Shown: in pieces, positions 25,773 through 34,256 of the stretch
Layout of the letters: each line of letters starts with the position of its first letter
How positions within the stretch are numbered: position 1 is the first letter of the stretch
Source of the DNA: UBA1660 sp964462035
GTDB lineage: Bacteria > Myxococcota_A > Polyangia > Polyangiales > Houyiibacteriaceae
Direction: 5' to 3'
Length of the DNA: 64,000 bases
NCBI GenBank assembly: GCA_964462035.1
Contig: CAYXAP010000003.1
Location: 273,205 to 337,204 of the forward strand
Translations under genes and position numbers: made by a program
The notes under the pieces: model-generated
The model's database searches: none
The model's input: the letters and a program-made list of their open reading frames with translations, nothing else
What the model was told of the DNA's origin: nothing

Positions 25773-26186
25773 CTAGATCGATCCGCAGTCCGCTCGGCAG
25801 AAGTAGCGGAGCTTGCTGTCGGAGATCGACCCGCAGTCGTGCCGGCAGAGATAGCGGAGGTCGCTGTCGGAGATCGATCCGCAGTCGTTGTTGCAGAGGT
25901 AGCGGAGGTCGCTGTTGGAAATCGATCCGCAGTCGTGCCGGCAGAGGTAGCGCGCGTCGCTGTTGGAGATCGAGCCGCAGTCCTCGCGGCAGAAGTAGCG
26001 TGCGTCCGAGTTCGAGATCGAGCCGCAGTCGTGCCGGCACATGTAGCGCATGTCGCTCGAGCTGGCGCCGAGGGCCACGGCTGCGGCGGCGTTTCGCACT
26101 CGCTTCGGGCCATCGCCTTGGGCGAGAGCGACGGTGGCCCAGCAGGCGAAGAGGGTGAAGGCGAGGATCGAGCGAACGCGGCGCAT
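25773..26186 (-). CDS. Exported protein of tandem 16-residue Cys repeats
   Basis: 137 aa. The signal peptide (residues 1-22, ending TVALA) is followed by a 20-residue spacer and then six tandem repeats from residue 45 to the end, each 16 residues: D-x-R-Y-x-C-x2-D-C-G-S-I-S-[ND]-S, the last cut after GSI. Each unit has a C-x3-C pair, 12 cysteines in all, so a disulfide or metal-linked rod is plausible. Copies differ mainly at the residue after Asp and at the two residues between Cys and Asp. ATG 26186 starts the signal peptide. No known family is recognised. Confidence 0.75.
   Translation of the reverse strand: MRRVRSILAFTLFACWATVALAQGDGPKRVRNAAAAVALGASSSDMRYMCRHDCGSISNSDARYFCREDCGSISNSDARYLCRHDCGSISNSDLRYLCNNDCGSISDSDLRYLCRHDCGSISDSKLRYFCRADCGSI
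25776..26054 (-). repeat. 48-bp tandem repeats in Cys-repeat gene
   Basis: Five full and one shortened copy of a 48-bp unit encode the 16-residue D-x-R-Y-x-C-x2-D-C-G-S-I-S-[ND]-S repeat. The DNA copies differ at several synonymous positions, so the array is old enough to have drifted but the protein pattern is kept. Confidence 0.85.
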
Positions 26187-26259
26187 GGCCCATCGTACGG
26201 GACGCCGGCGCTCAGCTTCCCACGACCTCGGGCTCGCCGTGGTGTAGCTTGGCGACTGG

Positions 26260-27921
26260 ATGGGCCTCCTCGACCCCACTCCCACGCCCTACGACCCGCT
26301 CGAGTGGGTCCAGAAGCCCTTGCCCGAGCGCGGCCGCATGGTCTGCGAAGCGTGGGGGCTGCAGGGCTACGGGACGCCGCTCGCCGTCTACTTGGTCTAT
26401 GCGATCAAGGTCGGCCTCTACGGGCTCGGCTGGGCGCTCTTCTGCACGATGCAGCCCGAGCTCGGTTCGCTCTCGGCCATCGGCGAGTGGTGGCTCCACC
26501 CGCTCGCGTTCCAGCTGGCGATCGTGTGGAGCATGCTCTTCGAAGTGCTCGGCTTCGGCTGCGGGAGTGGGCCGCTCACCGGTCGCTACTTCCCGCCGGT
26601 CGGTGGCTTCCTCTACTTTCTGAGACCGGGCACCACCAAGCTCCCGCTCCTGAAGGGCGCCCCGCTCGTCGGCGGGCGCACGCGCAACCTCCTCGACGTG
26701 TTGGCCTACGGGGGGCTCGTCGGCTGCGCGATCTGGGCGTTGGTCGCGCCGGCGTGGGCGCCCTTCCTCGCGCTGGCCATCCTGCTGCCGGTTTGCGGGT
26801 TGCTCGACAAGACCCTCTTCTTGGCGGCTCGCGGCGAGCACTACTGGGTGACCATCGTCGTCTTCGCTGCCGCGAGCGGCGAGCCGCAGTGGATCGCCGG
26901 CGCGATGGTGGTGCAGCTCGCGCTCTGGTTCTTCGCCGGCGTCTCCAAGCTCAACCACCACTTCCCCGCGGTCGTCTGCGTGATGACGAGCAACGGGCCC
27001 CTCACCCGCTTCGGCTGGATGCGGCGGGCGATGTATCGGAGCTACCCGGAAGACATGCGGCCCTCGCGGCTCGCGACGGTGCTCGCCCACGTCGGCACGG
27101 CCCTCGAGCTCGGTGTGCCCATCGCCTTCCTGCTGACACCGCTCGGGCAGGAGCCGCTCGTCGCGATCCTCCTGATGCTCGCGCTCCACGGCTACATCAC
27201 CAGCAACGTGCCGATGGGCGTGCCCATCGAGTGGAACGTGATGGTCGTCTATGCGGGCTTCGCGCTCTTCTGGGCCCACCCCGACATCGCGCCCTGGACG
27301 GCGGACCCGGCGGTGCTCGCCTTCGTGCTCACCGCCAGCGTGGGCGTGCCGATCCTCGGTAACCTCTTCCCCGAGCGGATCAGCTTCCTGCTCTCGATGC
27401 GCTACTACGCCGGCAACTGGGCCTACTCGGTGTGGCTCTTCGAGGGCGAGTCCTACCGCAAGCTCGAGAAGCTCACCGCGAGCGCCGACTGGGTCTACGA
27501 CCAGCTCGCCCGCTTCTACGACCACGGCACCTCGGTGGGGCTGGTCGGCAAGGTGCTCGGCTTCCGCTTGATGCATCTCCACGGTCGGGCGCTGCCGCTG
27601 CTCGTGCCGAAAGCGGTCGACCGCCTCGAGGACTACGAGTGGCTCGACGGGGAGCTCGTCGCCGGGCTGGCGCTGGGGTGGAACTTCGGTGATGGGCACC
27701 TGCACCACGAGCAGCTCCTCGAGTCGCTGCAGGCCCAGTGCGGGTTCGAGCCGGGCGAGGTGCGCTGCATCTTCGTCGAGTCGCAGCCGCTCTTCCGGAA
27801 GACCTTGCGCTACCGGATCGTCGACGCGGCGACTGGCGAGATCGAACGGGGCGAGCTCTCGGTCGACGAGCTCCGCACGCGGCAGCCCTGGAGCGCCGTG
27901 GCCGAGGAGTCCGCGGCGTGA
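26260..27921 (+). CDS. DUF3556 family multi-pass membrane protein
   Basis: 553 aa. About nine to ten hydrophobic helices fill residues 40-380, and a C-terminal soluble domain follows (from about 440, KAVDRLEDYEWLDGELVAG, GWNFGDGHLHHEQLLESLQ). The N-terminal segment DPTPTPYDPLEW, the HH motifs and the DGHLHHEQ sequence are features of the DUF3556 family, known mostly from mycobacteria and other lipid-rich bacteria and related to HTTM/vitamin K carboxylase-like membrane folds. Its stop overlaps the start of the next gene (GTGA), so it works with the phytoene-desaturase-like enzyme. The substrate is unknown. Confidence 0.8.
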   Translation: MGLLDPTPTPYDPLEWVQKPLPERGRMVCEAWGLQGYGTPLAVYLVYAIKVGLYGLGWALFCTMQPELGSLSAIGEWWLHPLAFQLAIVWSMLFEVLGFGCGSGPLTGRYFPPVGGFLYFLRPGTTKLPLLKGAPLVGGRTRNLLDVLAYGGLVGCAIWALVAPAWAPFLALAILLPVCGLLDKTLFLAARGEHYWVTIVVFAAASGEPQWIAGAMVVQLALWFFAGVSKLNHHFPAVVCVMTSNGPLTRFGWMRRAMYRSYPEDMRPSRLATVLAHVGTALELGVPIAFLLTPLGQEPLVAILLMLALHGYITSNVPMGVPIEWNVMVVYAGFALFWAHPDIAPWTADPAVLAFVLTASVGVPILGNLFPERISFLLSMRYYAGNWAYSVWLFEGESYRKLEKLTASADWVYDQLARFYDHGTSVGLVGKVLGFRLMHLHGRALPLLVPKAVDRLEDYEWLDGELVAGLALGWNFGDGHLHHEQLLESLQAQCGFEPGEVRCIFVESQPLFRKTLRYRIVDAATGEIERGELSVDELRTRQPWSAVAEESAA

Positions 27922-29405
27922 CCCTCGACGCGGTGATCGTCGGCTCCGGTCCGAACGGGCTCGCGGCCGCGGTGGCGCTGGCCCGCGCGGGCGCCAGCGT
28001 CGAGGTAGTCGAAGGCCACGACCTTCCCGGCGGCGGCACGCGCACCACCGAGCTCACGCTCGCCGGCTTCCACCACGACGTGTGCTCGGCCTGCCACCCG
28101 ATGGGGATCCTCTCGCCCTTCTTCCGTGAGCTCCCGCTCGAGGAGCACGGCTTGCGCTGGGCGCAGCCGGAGCTCTCGGTGGCCCACCCGCTCGAGGGTC
28201 AGCCCGCCATCCGCTTTCCGAAGGACCTCCGTGAGATGGCCGACGGGCTCGGTCCCGACGGCGAACGCTACCGGCGCCTGATCGAGCCGCACCTGGCCGA
28301 CCCGCATGGGCTCCTCGGCGACCTGCTCGCGCCGCTCGGGATCCCGAGCCACCCGATCCGCATGGCGCGCTTCGGTCTGAGCGCGATGCGATCCGCCAGC
28401 GGGTTGGCTCGCTCACGCTTCCGCGGCGAACGCGCGCGCGCCTTCTTCGCCGGCTGCGCGGCCCACTCGCTGCTGCCCCTCGAGACTCCGTTCACCGCGG
28501 CGATGGGGCTGGTCTTCGCGCTCTGTGGTCACGTCGAAGAATGGCCCGTCGCCGAGGGCGGGTCGGCGGCCATCCACCGCGCGCTCATCTCGCTCTTGGA
28601 GAGCGAGGGCGGCCGGGTCACCACCGGCCGGTGGATCCGCTCGCTCGCGGACCTCCCCGACGCGCGGGTGGTGCTCTTCGACACCAGCCCCGCGGTGATG
28701 GCCAAGGTCGCCGGCTCGGTCCTGCCCGCCGGCTACCTGCGCCGGCTCGACCGATTCCGCTACGGACCCGGCGTGTTCAAGGTCGACTGGGCGCTCGACG
28801 GGCCGATCCCCTGGGCCGATCCGGAGGTCGCGAAGGCGTCGACGGTCCACGTCGGCGGTACCCTCGACGAGATCGCGGCGAGCGAGCGCGCGATGTACGC
28901 GGGTGAGCATTCGGACCGACCCTTCCTGCTGGTCTGCCAACAGAGCCACTTCGACCCGAGCCGGGCGCCGGAGGGCAAGCACACGGGCTACGCCTACTGT
29001 CACGTGCCGAGTGGATCGACGGTGGACATGACCGCCGCCATCGAGGCCCAGATGGAGCGCTTCGCGCCGGGCTTCCGCGACGTCATCCTCGCCCGGCACA
29101 CCATGCACGCGGCGGCCTTCGAGGCCTATAACCCTGCGTGGGTCGGCGGCGCGATCACCGGCGGCAGCGCGGACATCGCCCAGCTCTTCACCCGACCGGT
29201 CGCGCGGCTCGATCCCTACTCGACGCCGAACCCGCGGCTCTTCCTCTGCTCCGCGTCGACCCCACCGGGCGGCGGCGTGCACGGCATGTGCGGGTTCCAC
29301 GCGGCCCAATCGGCCCTCCGCGCGCTCGAGCGAGTGGGCCCGGGCCCGCTGCCGATTCCGCGGCGTGCACAGATCCTGGAGCGGAACCGAACGACGGTGC
29401 TCTAA
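27918..29405 (+). CDS. Phytoene desaturase-like FAD oxidoreductase
   Basis: 495 aa from GTG 27918. The FAD-binding GSGPNGLAAAVALARAG is at residues 9-25, and the acidic/Gly segment VEGHDLPGGGTRT is the second cofactor motif of the carotenoid oxidase/desaturase group. The C-terminal CSASTPPGGGVHGMCGFHAA matches the family's closing flavin motif. Enzymes of the group desaturate, isomerise or oxidise isoprenoid or retinoid-type lipids. It is coupled by a 4-nt overlap to the DUF3556 membrane protein, suggesting a joint membrane-lipid reaction. Its stop overlaps by 3 nt the stop of the convergent Band 7 gene. Confidence 0.85.
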   Translation: MTLDAVIVGSGPNGLAAAVALARAGASVEVVEGHDLPGGGTRTTELTLAGFHHDVCSACHPMGILSPFFRELPLEEHGLRWAQPELSVAHPLEGQPAIRFPKDLREMADGLGPDGERYRRLIEPHLADPHGLLGDLLAPLGIPSHPIRMARFGLSAMRSASGLARSRFRGERARAFFAGCAAHSLLPLETPFTAAMGLVFALCGHVEEWPVAEGGSAAIHRALISLLESEGGRVTTGRWIRSLADLPDARVVLFDTSPAVMAKVAGSVLPAGYLRRLDRFRYGPGVFKVDWALDGPIPWADPEVAKASTVHVGGTLDEIAASERAMYAGEHSDRPFLLVCQQSHFDPSRAPEGKHTGYAYCHVPSGSTVDMTAAIEAQMERFAPGFRDVILARHTMHAAAFEAYNPAWVGGAITGGSADIAQLFTRPVARLDPYSTPNPRLFLCSASTPPGGGVHGMCGFHAAQSALRALERVGPGPLPIPRRAQILERNRTTVL

Positions 29406-30181
29406 GCGCTCGGCGAAACGTCGTCGATCACCAGGCTGGTCAGGCTCAGCCCGAGCTTCTCGAGGTCGCTCGCCACCTCGGCGGACACCTTCTCGCTCAC
29501 CTTTGGCGTCTCTTGCTGCAGCTGGTCGAGAGTCAGCTCGGCGACCACCGCGCGCACCATGCCTTCGAGCGTCTGGCGTGCGACCTCCACGATGTCCTCG
29601 GGCGTGCGGCCGAGGAAGCGCTCCACCGCGTTCGGCAGACTCGCCGGGTCGGAGCTGAGCTCGACGGCGGCGCTCGCGTGCAGTCGCACCGCGACGTTGC
29701 CCCGCGCGAACGCGCGCGCGACCTCAGCCTCGAAGGGGAAAGGCCCGAGCTCCATTCGGTCCACGCTCTCGACGATCGGGATCCGCAGCACGCGGCCCGC
29801 ACGGACGATGCGGTAGCCGCGCACCTGGCCATCGGGGCCTCGATGGGGTCGGCCGCTCAGCACCAGCAGCTCGCCAGGCTCCACCACCAGCAGCGTCCGG
29901 GCGATCGTGAGCATCATCAACGCCATCATCGTGGCGATCACAGAGGCCATCGCCATGACGATCGGACCCATCCCAGGCAGCGGGAGCAGGAGCGCGCCGA
30001 CGGCGAGTCCGAACGCGAGCAGCACGAGAGGCAGCGCCGCCGTTCGCTTCAGCGCCGGCCTCGGGTGCGGCCGCTTCTCGCCGGCCTTCAGCGCCGCGTT
30101 CTCCACCTTCAGCCGCTCGACCTCGCTCTCGAGGGCGCGCACGCGCTCCTGACCCGCCAGCTGCTCGTCCCGAAACCCCAC
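29402..30181 (-). CDS. Band 7/SPFH domain membrane protein
   Basis: 259 aa. An N-terminal helix predicted as coiled coil (about 9-35, rich in Glu/Leu/Val) precedes two hydrophobic stretches (about 48-70 and 73-95). Then comes an SPFH-type region from about 97 (TLLVVEPGELLVLSGRP, then RVLRIPIVESVDRMELGPFPF) and a helical C-terminal part. Flotillin/prohibitin relatives organise membrane microdomains and proteases. It is shorter than flotillin and lacks the long C-terminal coiled coil. It stands alone with no NfeD-type partner next to it. Confidence 0.8.
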   Translation of the reverse strand: MGFRDEQLAGQERVRALESEVERLKVENAALKAGEKRPHPRPALKRTAALPLVLLAFGLAVGALLLPLPGMGPIVMAMASVIATMMALMMLTIARTLLVVEPGELLVLSGRPHRGPDGQVRGYRIVRAGRVLRIPIVESVDRMELGPFPFEAEVARAFARGNVAVRLHASAAVELSSDPASLPNAVERFLGRTPEDIVEVARQTLEGMVRAVVAELTLDQLQQETPKVSEKVSAEVASDLEKLGLSLTSLVIDDVSPSA

Positions 30182-30199
30182 GGGGCGAGCGTACCAAGG

Positions 30200-31087
30200 T
30201 CAGCCGATGCGAGCGCGGAGCTTTCGTAGCTCGTCGTCGAAGACCTCGGGGGCTTCGAGATCGGGGAAGTGACCCGCGCCGTCGACGGTGCGGACTCGCA
30301 GACCATCGATGGACGGCTCGAGCCGATGAGGGTCGGAGGGCCGATGAGTTCGGTCGGATCCGCCCCAGAGCACCGTGGTCGGCAACGCGAGCGACGGAAC
30401 GGCCTTCGCGGCGCCGAGCGACTGGACGGCGGACGCGAGGCAATAGTCGCCACCGGCGTCGTACGCGGCGAGCGCCTCGGAGAGGTAGGGGTCGCGCGCC
30501 GTGCCGCGGGGGAGGGCGGCGTCGTACCAGGTCTTGGCCAGCCGCCGCCGGCCCGCGCGTACGATCATCTGGCCGAGGAGTGGCTTTCGGAGCAGTCCGC
30601 CCGGGTCCACGCGTCCGGCCCAGCCCCGTGCGTCCTCGAGCGAGGGGGTCTGCACCAGCAAGAGGCCCGCGACTCGTTCGTTGCGGGCCGCGATCTCGAG
30701 CGCGATCAGACCCGCCAGGCAGGAGAAGACCAGCAGCAGCGGACCGTCGGTGTGTTGGTCGAGGGCGGTGCTCAGCGACTCCGCGTAACTCTCGATGGCG
30801 AAGTCGAAGGCGTGCGGCACCCCCGACCGACCGAAGCCGGGTAGCTCGAGGCCGAGCACGCGGGCCCCCTCCGACAGCCCATCGAGCTGCGCGACGTGGT
30901 GCTCGAGCACGTTCGGCGGGTCGGGGACCACGACCACCGTGAGCGAGGCATCGGTGGGACCGCCGAGCCAGGCGCGGAGCTCGTAGCCACCGCCGTCCAG
31001 ACCGAGCGCGCGGCCCGTGCCGAGAGCTTCGGTCGGCACGGGGCGGGCGCGCCGCAGCCGAGCCCGGTCGAAGGCTGCGCCGATCAT
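30200..31087 (-). CDS. Alpha/beta hydrolase with predicted Cys nucleophile
   Basis: 295 aa. The fold is visible from about residue 47 (SLTVVVVPDPPNV), with LGLELPGFGRSG as the second strand region. At the nucleophile elbow, usually GHSxGG, the sequence is F-S-C-L-A-G (121-126). Thus C123 sits where Ser normally is, as in dienelactone hydrolases. The Asp is D245 in WGGSDRTH and the His H273 in GAGHFPD, so the triad would be Cys-Asp-His. It overlaps the upstream hydrolase gene by ATGA and is likely co-translated. The substrate is unknown. Confidence 0.75.
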   Translation of the reverse strand: MIGAAFDRARLRRARPVPTEALGTGRALGLDGGGYELRAWLGGPTDASLTVVVVPDPPNVLEHHVAQLDGLSEGARVLGLELPGFGRSGVPHAFDFAIESYAESLSTALDQHTDGPLLLVFSCLAGLIALEIAARNERVAGLLLVQTPSLEDARGWAGRVDPGGLLRKPLLGQMIVRAGRRRLAKTWYDAALPRGTARDPYLSEALAAYDAGGDYCLASAVQSLGAAKAVPSLALPTTVLWGGSDRTHRPSDPHRLEPSIDGLRVRTVDGAGHFPDLEAPEVFDDELRKLRARIG

Positions 31088-31992
31088 GTGCGCGCCACCA
31101 GCCAGTCACTGGCGATGGGCCACAGGTCGCTCTTGTGGCGGGAGAAGAAGCTCAGGTGACCGATGGAGCGGTGACCGTGCTCGGCCGGGTCGAGCTGTTC
31201 CACCCTGGTCGTCGCGTTGGGGTAGAGCGCCAGCATCGGCTGCGCGTTCGCGGGCGTCGCGACCTGGTCGTCGGTGGCGTAGAGCGCCAGCCAGGGCGCG
31301 CGGAGCGATGCGAACCCGGGGTGGTCGGCCAGCTCCGAGGTGAAGTAGTCCGAGCGACGGCCCCACCGCGCCCACTCCTGGGCGACACCGGCCGGGAGGT
31401 CCTCGCCGAGCCCGAGGCTGGACGAAGGCATGTAGCCGAAGAGCCGCGTGAGCAGTGGGATGCCCACGTACCAGAGGCCGCCGACGAACCAACCGTAGGC
31501 GCCATCCATCTGGCGCCAGTAGCCGAACGAGGTGCCGAAGGTGGCGACGCCGTCGATCGCCTGGGGCCGGTCCATCATGCCGAGCAGCTGCCCACCGACG
31601 CTGTGGCCGAAGACCAGCCGGGGGCCGTGCGGCACGGTCTGCTCGAGCCACTCGAAGCCACCGGAGAAGTCCTTCTTGCCCCAATCCTGTTTGGTCGCCT
31701 CGAAGCCTCGCCAGCGGGCGGGTCGAGAGTCGCCGATGCCCCGGTAGTCGAGGGTCAGCGTCGCGAGCCCCCGCGACGCGAGATGGTCGGCGAAGGGCGC
31801 GTAGAAGCGCCGCGGGATCCCGGTGCCCGAGAGCAGGAGGACCGAGCCCCTGGTGCGACCTTTCGGCTCGAAGAAGGTACCGGCGAGGCGCACGCCATCG
31901 AGGGCGGGAATCTCCACCGGTTGTCCGAGGTCGGGGGCGTGGTGTTTCGTGTGTGAAACGTCTGCAGGGCGGCTGATGGCGATGTTTCCCAT
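31084..31992 (-). CDS. Alpha/beta hydrolase with Ser nucleophile
   Basis: 302 aa. Core strands run SVLLLSGTGIPRRF (50-63) and LATLTLDYRGIGDS (76-89). The nucleophile S131 lies in FGHSVGGQ, Asp in LYATDDQVATP, and His in EHGHRSIGH near the C terminus. It belongs to the prokaryotic serine-aminopeptidase/lysophospholipase-like group by its insertion region. It is translationally coupled to the second hydrolase (ATGA). It is divergent from a LysR regulator 66 nt away, which is the probable regulator. Confidence 0.8.
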   Translation of the reverse strand: MGNIAISRPADVSHTKHHAPDLGQPVEIPALDGVRLAGTFFEPKGRTRGSVLLLSGTGIPRRFYAPFADHLASRGLATLTLDYRGIGDSRPARWRGFEATKQDWGKKDFSGGFEWLEQTVPHGPRLVFGHSVGGQLLGMMDRPQAIDGVATFGTSFGYWRQMDGAYGWFVGGLWYVGIPLLTRLFGYMPSSSLGLGEDLPAGVAQEWARWGRRSDYFTSELADHPGFASLRAPWLALYATDDQVATPANAQPMLALYPNATTRVEQLDPAEHGHRSIGHLSFFSRHKSDLWPIASDWLVART

Positions 31993-32058
31993 GAGGAACA
32001 GCTTTCATCCCGATGGCCGCATCGAAAAGCGCCGGTTTCGTGATATGGATTTACATGA

Positions 32059-32937
32059 ATGAAAAACTCGATCGACGTCGCCTGGGACGATCTCCAGGTG
32101 CTCTCCGTGGCCGCGAATGCCAGCTCCCTCTCGGAGGTCGCGCGTCGGCTGAAGGTGTCGGTGCCGACGGTGGGCCGGCGCCTCGACCGGCTCGAGGCCC
32201 AGCTCGATCGACGCCTCTTCCACCGCCACCCAGGAGGCCTCACGCCGACCCCCGAGGCCGCCGCGCTCCTGGAGCACGCGGGAGCCGTCGCCGATCGGGT
32301 GGACGACTTCCTGCGCGTCGCGTCGGGGCTCGATACGGAGCAGGCCACGGTCACCGTCTCGACGCTGGAGATCGTGATCGAGCACATCCTGGCGCCGGAG
32401 CTCCCGACCTTTCTCGCGGCTCACCCGGGCATCGACCTCGTCTTCCGGGCCGACCCCCACATCGTCCGTCTCGATCGCCGAGCCGCGGACGTCGCCGTTC
32501 GCGTCGTTCGGCCGCACGAGCCGCGGGTGGTCGGCAAGCGGGTGGGCACCGTGCCTTTCGCGCTCTACGCGTCGGAGGGCTACCTCGAGCGCGCACCGGT
32601 CGACTCGGTCGACGATCTCTCCGACCGGCCGGTGGTGATGTACGCGGAGCCGTGGGACCGCACGCCGGAGATGAGCTGGCTGGCCGAACGCATGGGCGAG
32701 CGGGCGCCGGTGGTGCGGGTCTCCACCGCGGCGTCGATGGCGGCGGTCATTCGCAGCGGCGCCGCCATCGGCGTGCTCCCGACCTTCCTCGGCGAAGGGT
32801 TGGTCCCGATCACCGAGCCGGCGGGGGTTCAGCCGCGCCACATCTGGGTCGTGCTGCACGAGGACCTCCGGAAGGCTCCACACGTTCGCGCCGTGGCGGA
32901 CTTCTTGGGCGACACGATCGGCGCCGCGCTCGAATGA
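32059..32937 (+). CDS. LysR-type transcriptional regulator
   Basis: 292 aa. The winged helix-turn-helix is at about residues 10-65 (SLSEVARRLKVSVPTVGRRLDRLEAQLDRRLF), followed by a substrate-binding domain of two lobes from about 95. The gene is divergent from two alpha/beta hydrolases across a 66-nt gap that is AT-rich for this DNA, the usual arrangement for a LysR regulator of its neighbour. It overlaps the next gene by ATGA, so it is also part of an operon with the DNase I homologue. The inducer cannot be predicted. Confidence 0.88.
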   Translation: MKNSIDVAWDDLQVLSVAANASSLSEVARRLKVSVPTVGRRLDRLEAQLDRRLFHRHPGGLTPTPEAAALLEHAGAVADRVDDFLRVASGLDTEQATVTVSTLEIVIEHILAPELPTFLAAHPGIDLVFRADPHIVRLDRRAADVAVRVVRPHEPRVVGKRVGTVPFALYASEGYLERAPVDSVDDLSDRPVVMYAEPWDRTPEMSWLAERMGERAPVVRVSTAASMAAVIRSGAAIGVLPTFLGEGLVPITEPAGVQPRHIWVVLHEDLRKAPHVRAVADFLGDTIGAALE

Positions 32938-33785
32938 GCCGCTGGCTGGCGTTCATCGCGCTCACGGCCGCGTGCGCGTCCGCGCCCGCCGCCCGCCCGA
33001 GCGCGGCACCCGAGGAGCCGGTCCTGATCCGGATGGCGACGTTCAACATCCAGGTCTTCGGCCCGACGAAGGCCGGCAAACCCGAGGTGATGGCCGCGCT
33101 CGCGTCCATCGTACGGCGCTATGACCTGGTCGCGGTCCAGGAGATCGAGGACGTGAGCGGCCAGGCGCCGCTCGCGCTCCTCGATGCGTGCAACGAGGGA
33201 GACTCGCACTGGGCGCTCGCGCTCTCGGAGCGCACCGGCCTCCAACCGGACGACCGACGCTCCCAGGAGCAGTATGGCTACTACTACCGCTCCGATCGGC
33301 TCGCGCTGGTCGGCGAGGGGACGCTCTACGACGACTCGACCCACGACTTCTTCCAGCGCGAGCCCTTCTTGCAGCGCTTCGTCACGATCGAGGGGCGGCG
33401 CTCGTTCGTGATGATCAACGTCCACACGCGGCCGCGCTCGGCGGTGAGCGAGATCGCCGCGATGGAGCACGTCTTCACGTGGGCGAAGGCGCGCTTCGTC
33501 GACGAGTCGGTCTTCATCGCGGTGGGGGACTTCAACGCTGGCTGCGGCTACGCCTCGGAGGACGAGCTGGACGCCCTGCCGATCCACGGCGAGGCCTACG
33601 ACTGGGTCGTGCCCCACTCGGCCGATACCAACCTCGCGGAGAGCGCGTGCGCCTACGACCGCATCGTGGTGGCCGCGCCGGCGGGGACCGACCTGGTCGA
33701 AGATTGGGGTGTGGACCGGGCCTTCGAGGACCGGGCCATCTCGGACCATTGGCCGGTCTGGGCGAACCTGCGCTTCATGCCCTGA
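32934..33785 (+). CDS. Exported DNase I homologue (lipoprotein)
   Basis: 283 aa. The signal peptide has lipobox TAAC (C14), so it is probably lipid-anchored outside the cytoplasm. It follows eukaryotic DNase I closely: FNIQVFG at 37-43, QEIED with the metal Glu E70, YYYRSD, the catalytic His H164 in NVHTRP, GDFNAGCGY with D199 and N201, ACAYDRIVVA and ISDHWPV with H272. C204 and C239 match the structural disulfide of DNase I. It would cut extracellular or periplasmic DNA. Translation is coupled to the LysR gene by ATGA, and the end overlaps the DoxX gene by 11 nt. Confidence 0.88.
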   Translation: MSRWLAFIALTAACASAPAARPSAAPEEPVLIRMATFNIQVFGPTKAGKPEVMAALASIVRRYDLVAVQEIEDVSGQAPLALLDACNEGDSHWALALSERTGLQPDDRRSQEQYGYYYRSDRLALVGEGTLYDDSTHDFFQREPFLQRFVTIEGRRSFVMINVHTRPRSAVSEIAAMEHVFTWAKARFVDESVFIAVGDFNAGCGYASEDELDALPIHGEAYDWVVPHSADTNLAESACAYDRIVVAAPAGTDLVEDWGVDRAFEDRAISDHWPVWANLRFMP

Positions 33786-34185
33786 CCAGGCGGCGGTTCT
33801 CCGGTCGGAGCAGGTAGGAGCCCGCGGCGAGCGCCAGCAGCGCGGCCGGCGCCGCGAGGTTCGCCACTGGGTCGCCCACGAACCAGTGCGAGGCGATGGC
33901 GCCGGTGAGGTCGAACGCGATGCCGGCGTAGGCCCACTCCTTGATCAGCGGCGTCCTCGGGGCGAGGAGCGCGGCCGCTCCGAGGAGCTTCCAGACGCCC
34001 AGGATCTGCGCGACGTAGAGCGGATAGCCGAGGCTCTCCATGCCAGCGGCGACCTCGGGCGCGAGGCTGAGGTCGAAGACGCCGCCGGCGGCGAAGGCGA
34101 GGGCGACGAGGCCGGTGGTCGCCCAGTAGGCGAGTTGGCGGCCCTTGGTCACCGGGGAAGTGGCGGGGATGGTGGTGGCGGTCAT
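33775..34185 (-). CDS. DoxX family membrane protein
   Basis: 136 aa with four hydrophobic helices. The first (about 20-35) is followed by a conserved loop with GYPLYVAQILGVWKLLGAAALL (53-74), a typical DoxX sequence, then LIKEWAYAGIAFDLTGAI and a final helix before a basic tail. DoxX-like proteins are small inner-membrane proteins linked to redox or oxidative stress. It is divergent from a LysR gene, whose start region carries a palindrome, so LysR control is likely. The end overlaps the DNase I-type gene by 11 nt. Confidence 0.85.
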   Translation of the reverse strand: MTATTIPATSPVTKGRQLAYWATTGLVALAFAAGGVFDLSLAPEVAAGMESLGYPLYVAQILGVWKLLGAAALLAPRTPLIKEWAYAGIAFDLTGAIASHWFVGDPVANLAAPAALLALAAGSYLLRPENRRLVRA

Positions 34186-34256
34186 GGGGTCGTTTCTCCT
34201 TCCCGCGCACCCTGCGACTCGATCGATTGGAGATTAAGAGCGAAACAATGACATGA

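Noticed and set aside
25776..26054. Regular 48-bp repeats looking like a CRISPR array
   Set aside because: The repeats are contiguous with no unique spacers, are in frame in a protein with signal peptide, and vary at synonymous positions.
23024..26113. Very long open frame on the minus strand (1029 codons) opposite the large lipoprotein gene
   Set aside because: It runs opposite a gene with signal peptide and lipobox, spans the terminator and two other genes, and is Arg/Gly/Pro-rich with no motif; GC-rich DNA often leaves the antisense frame open.
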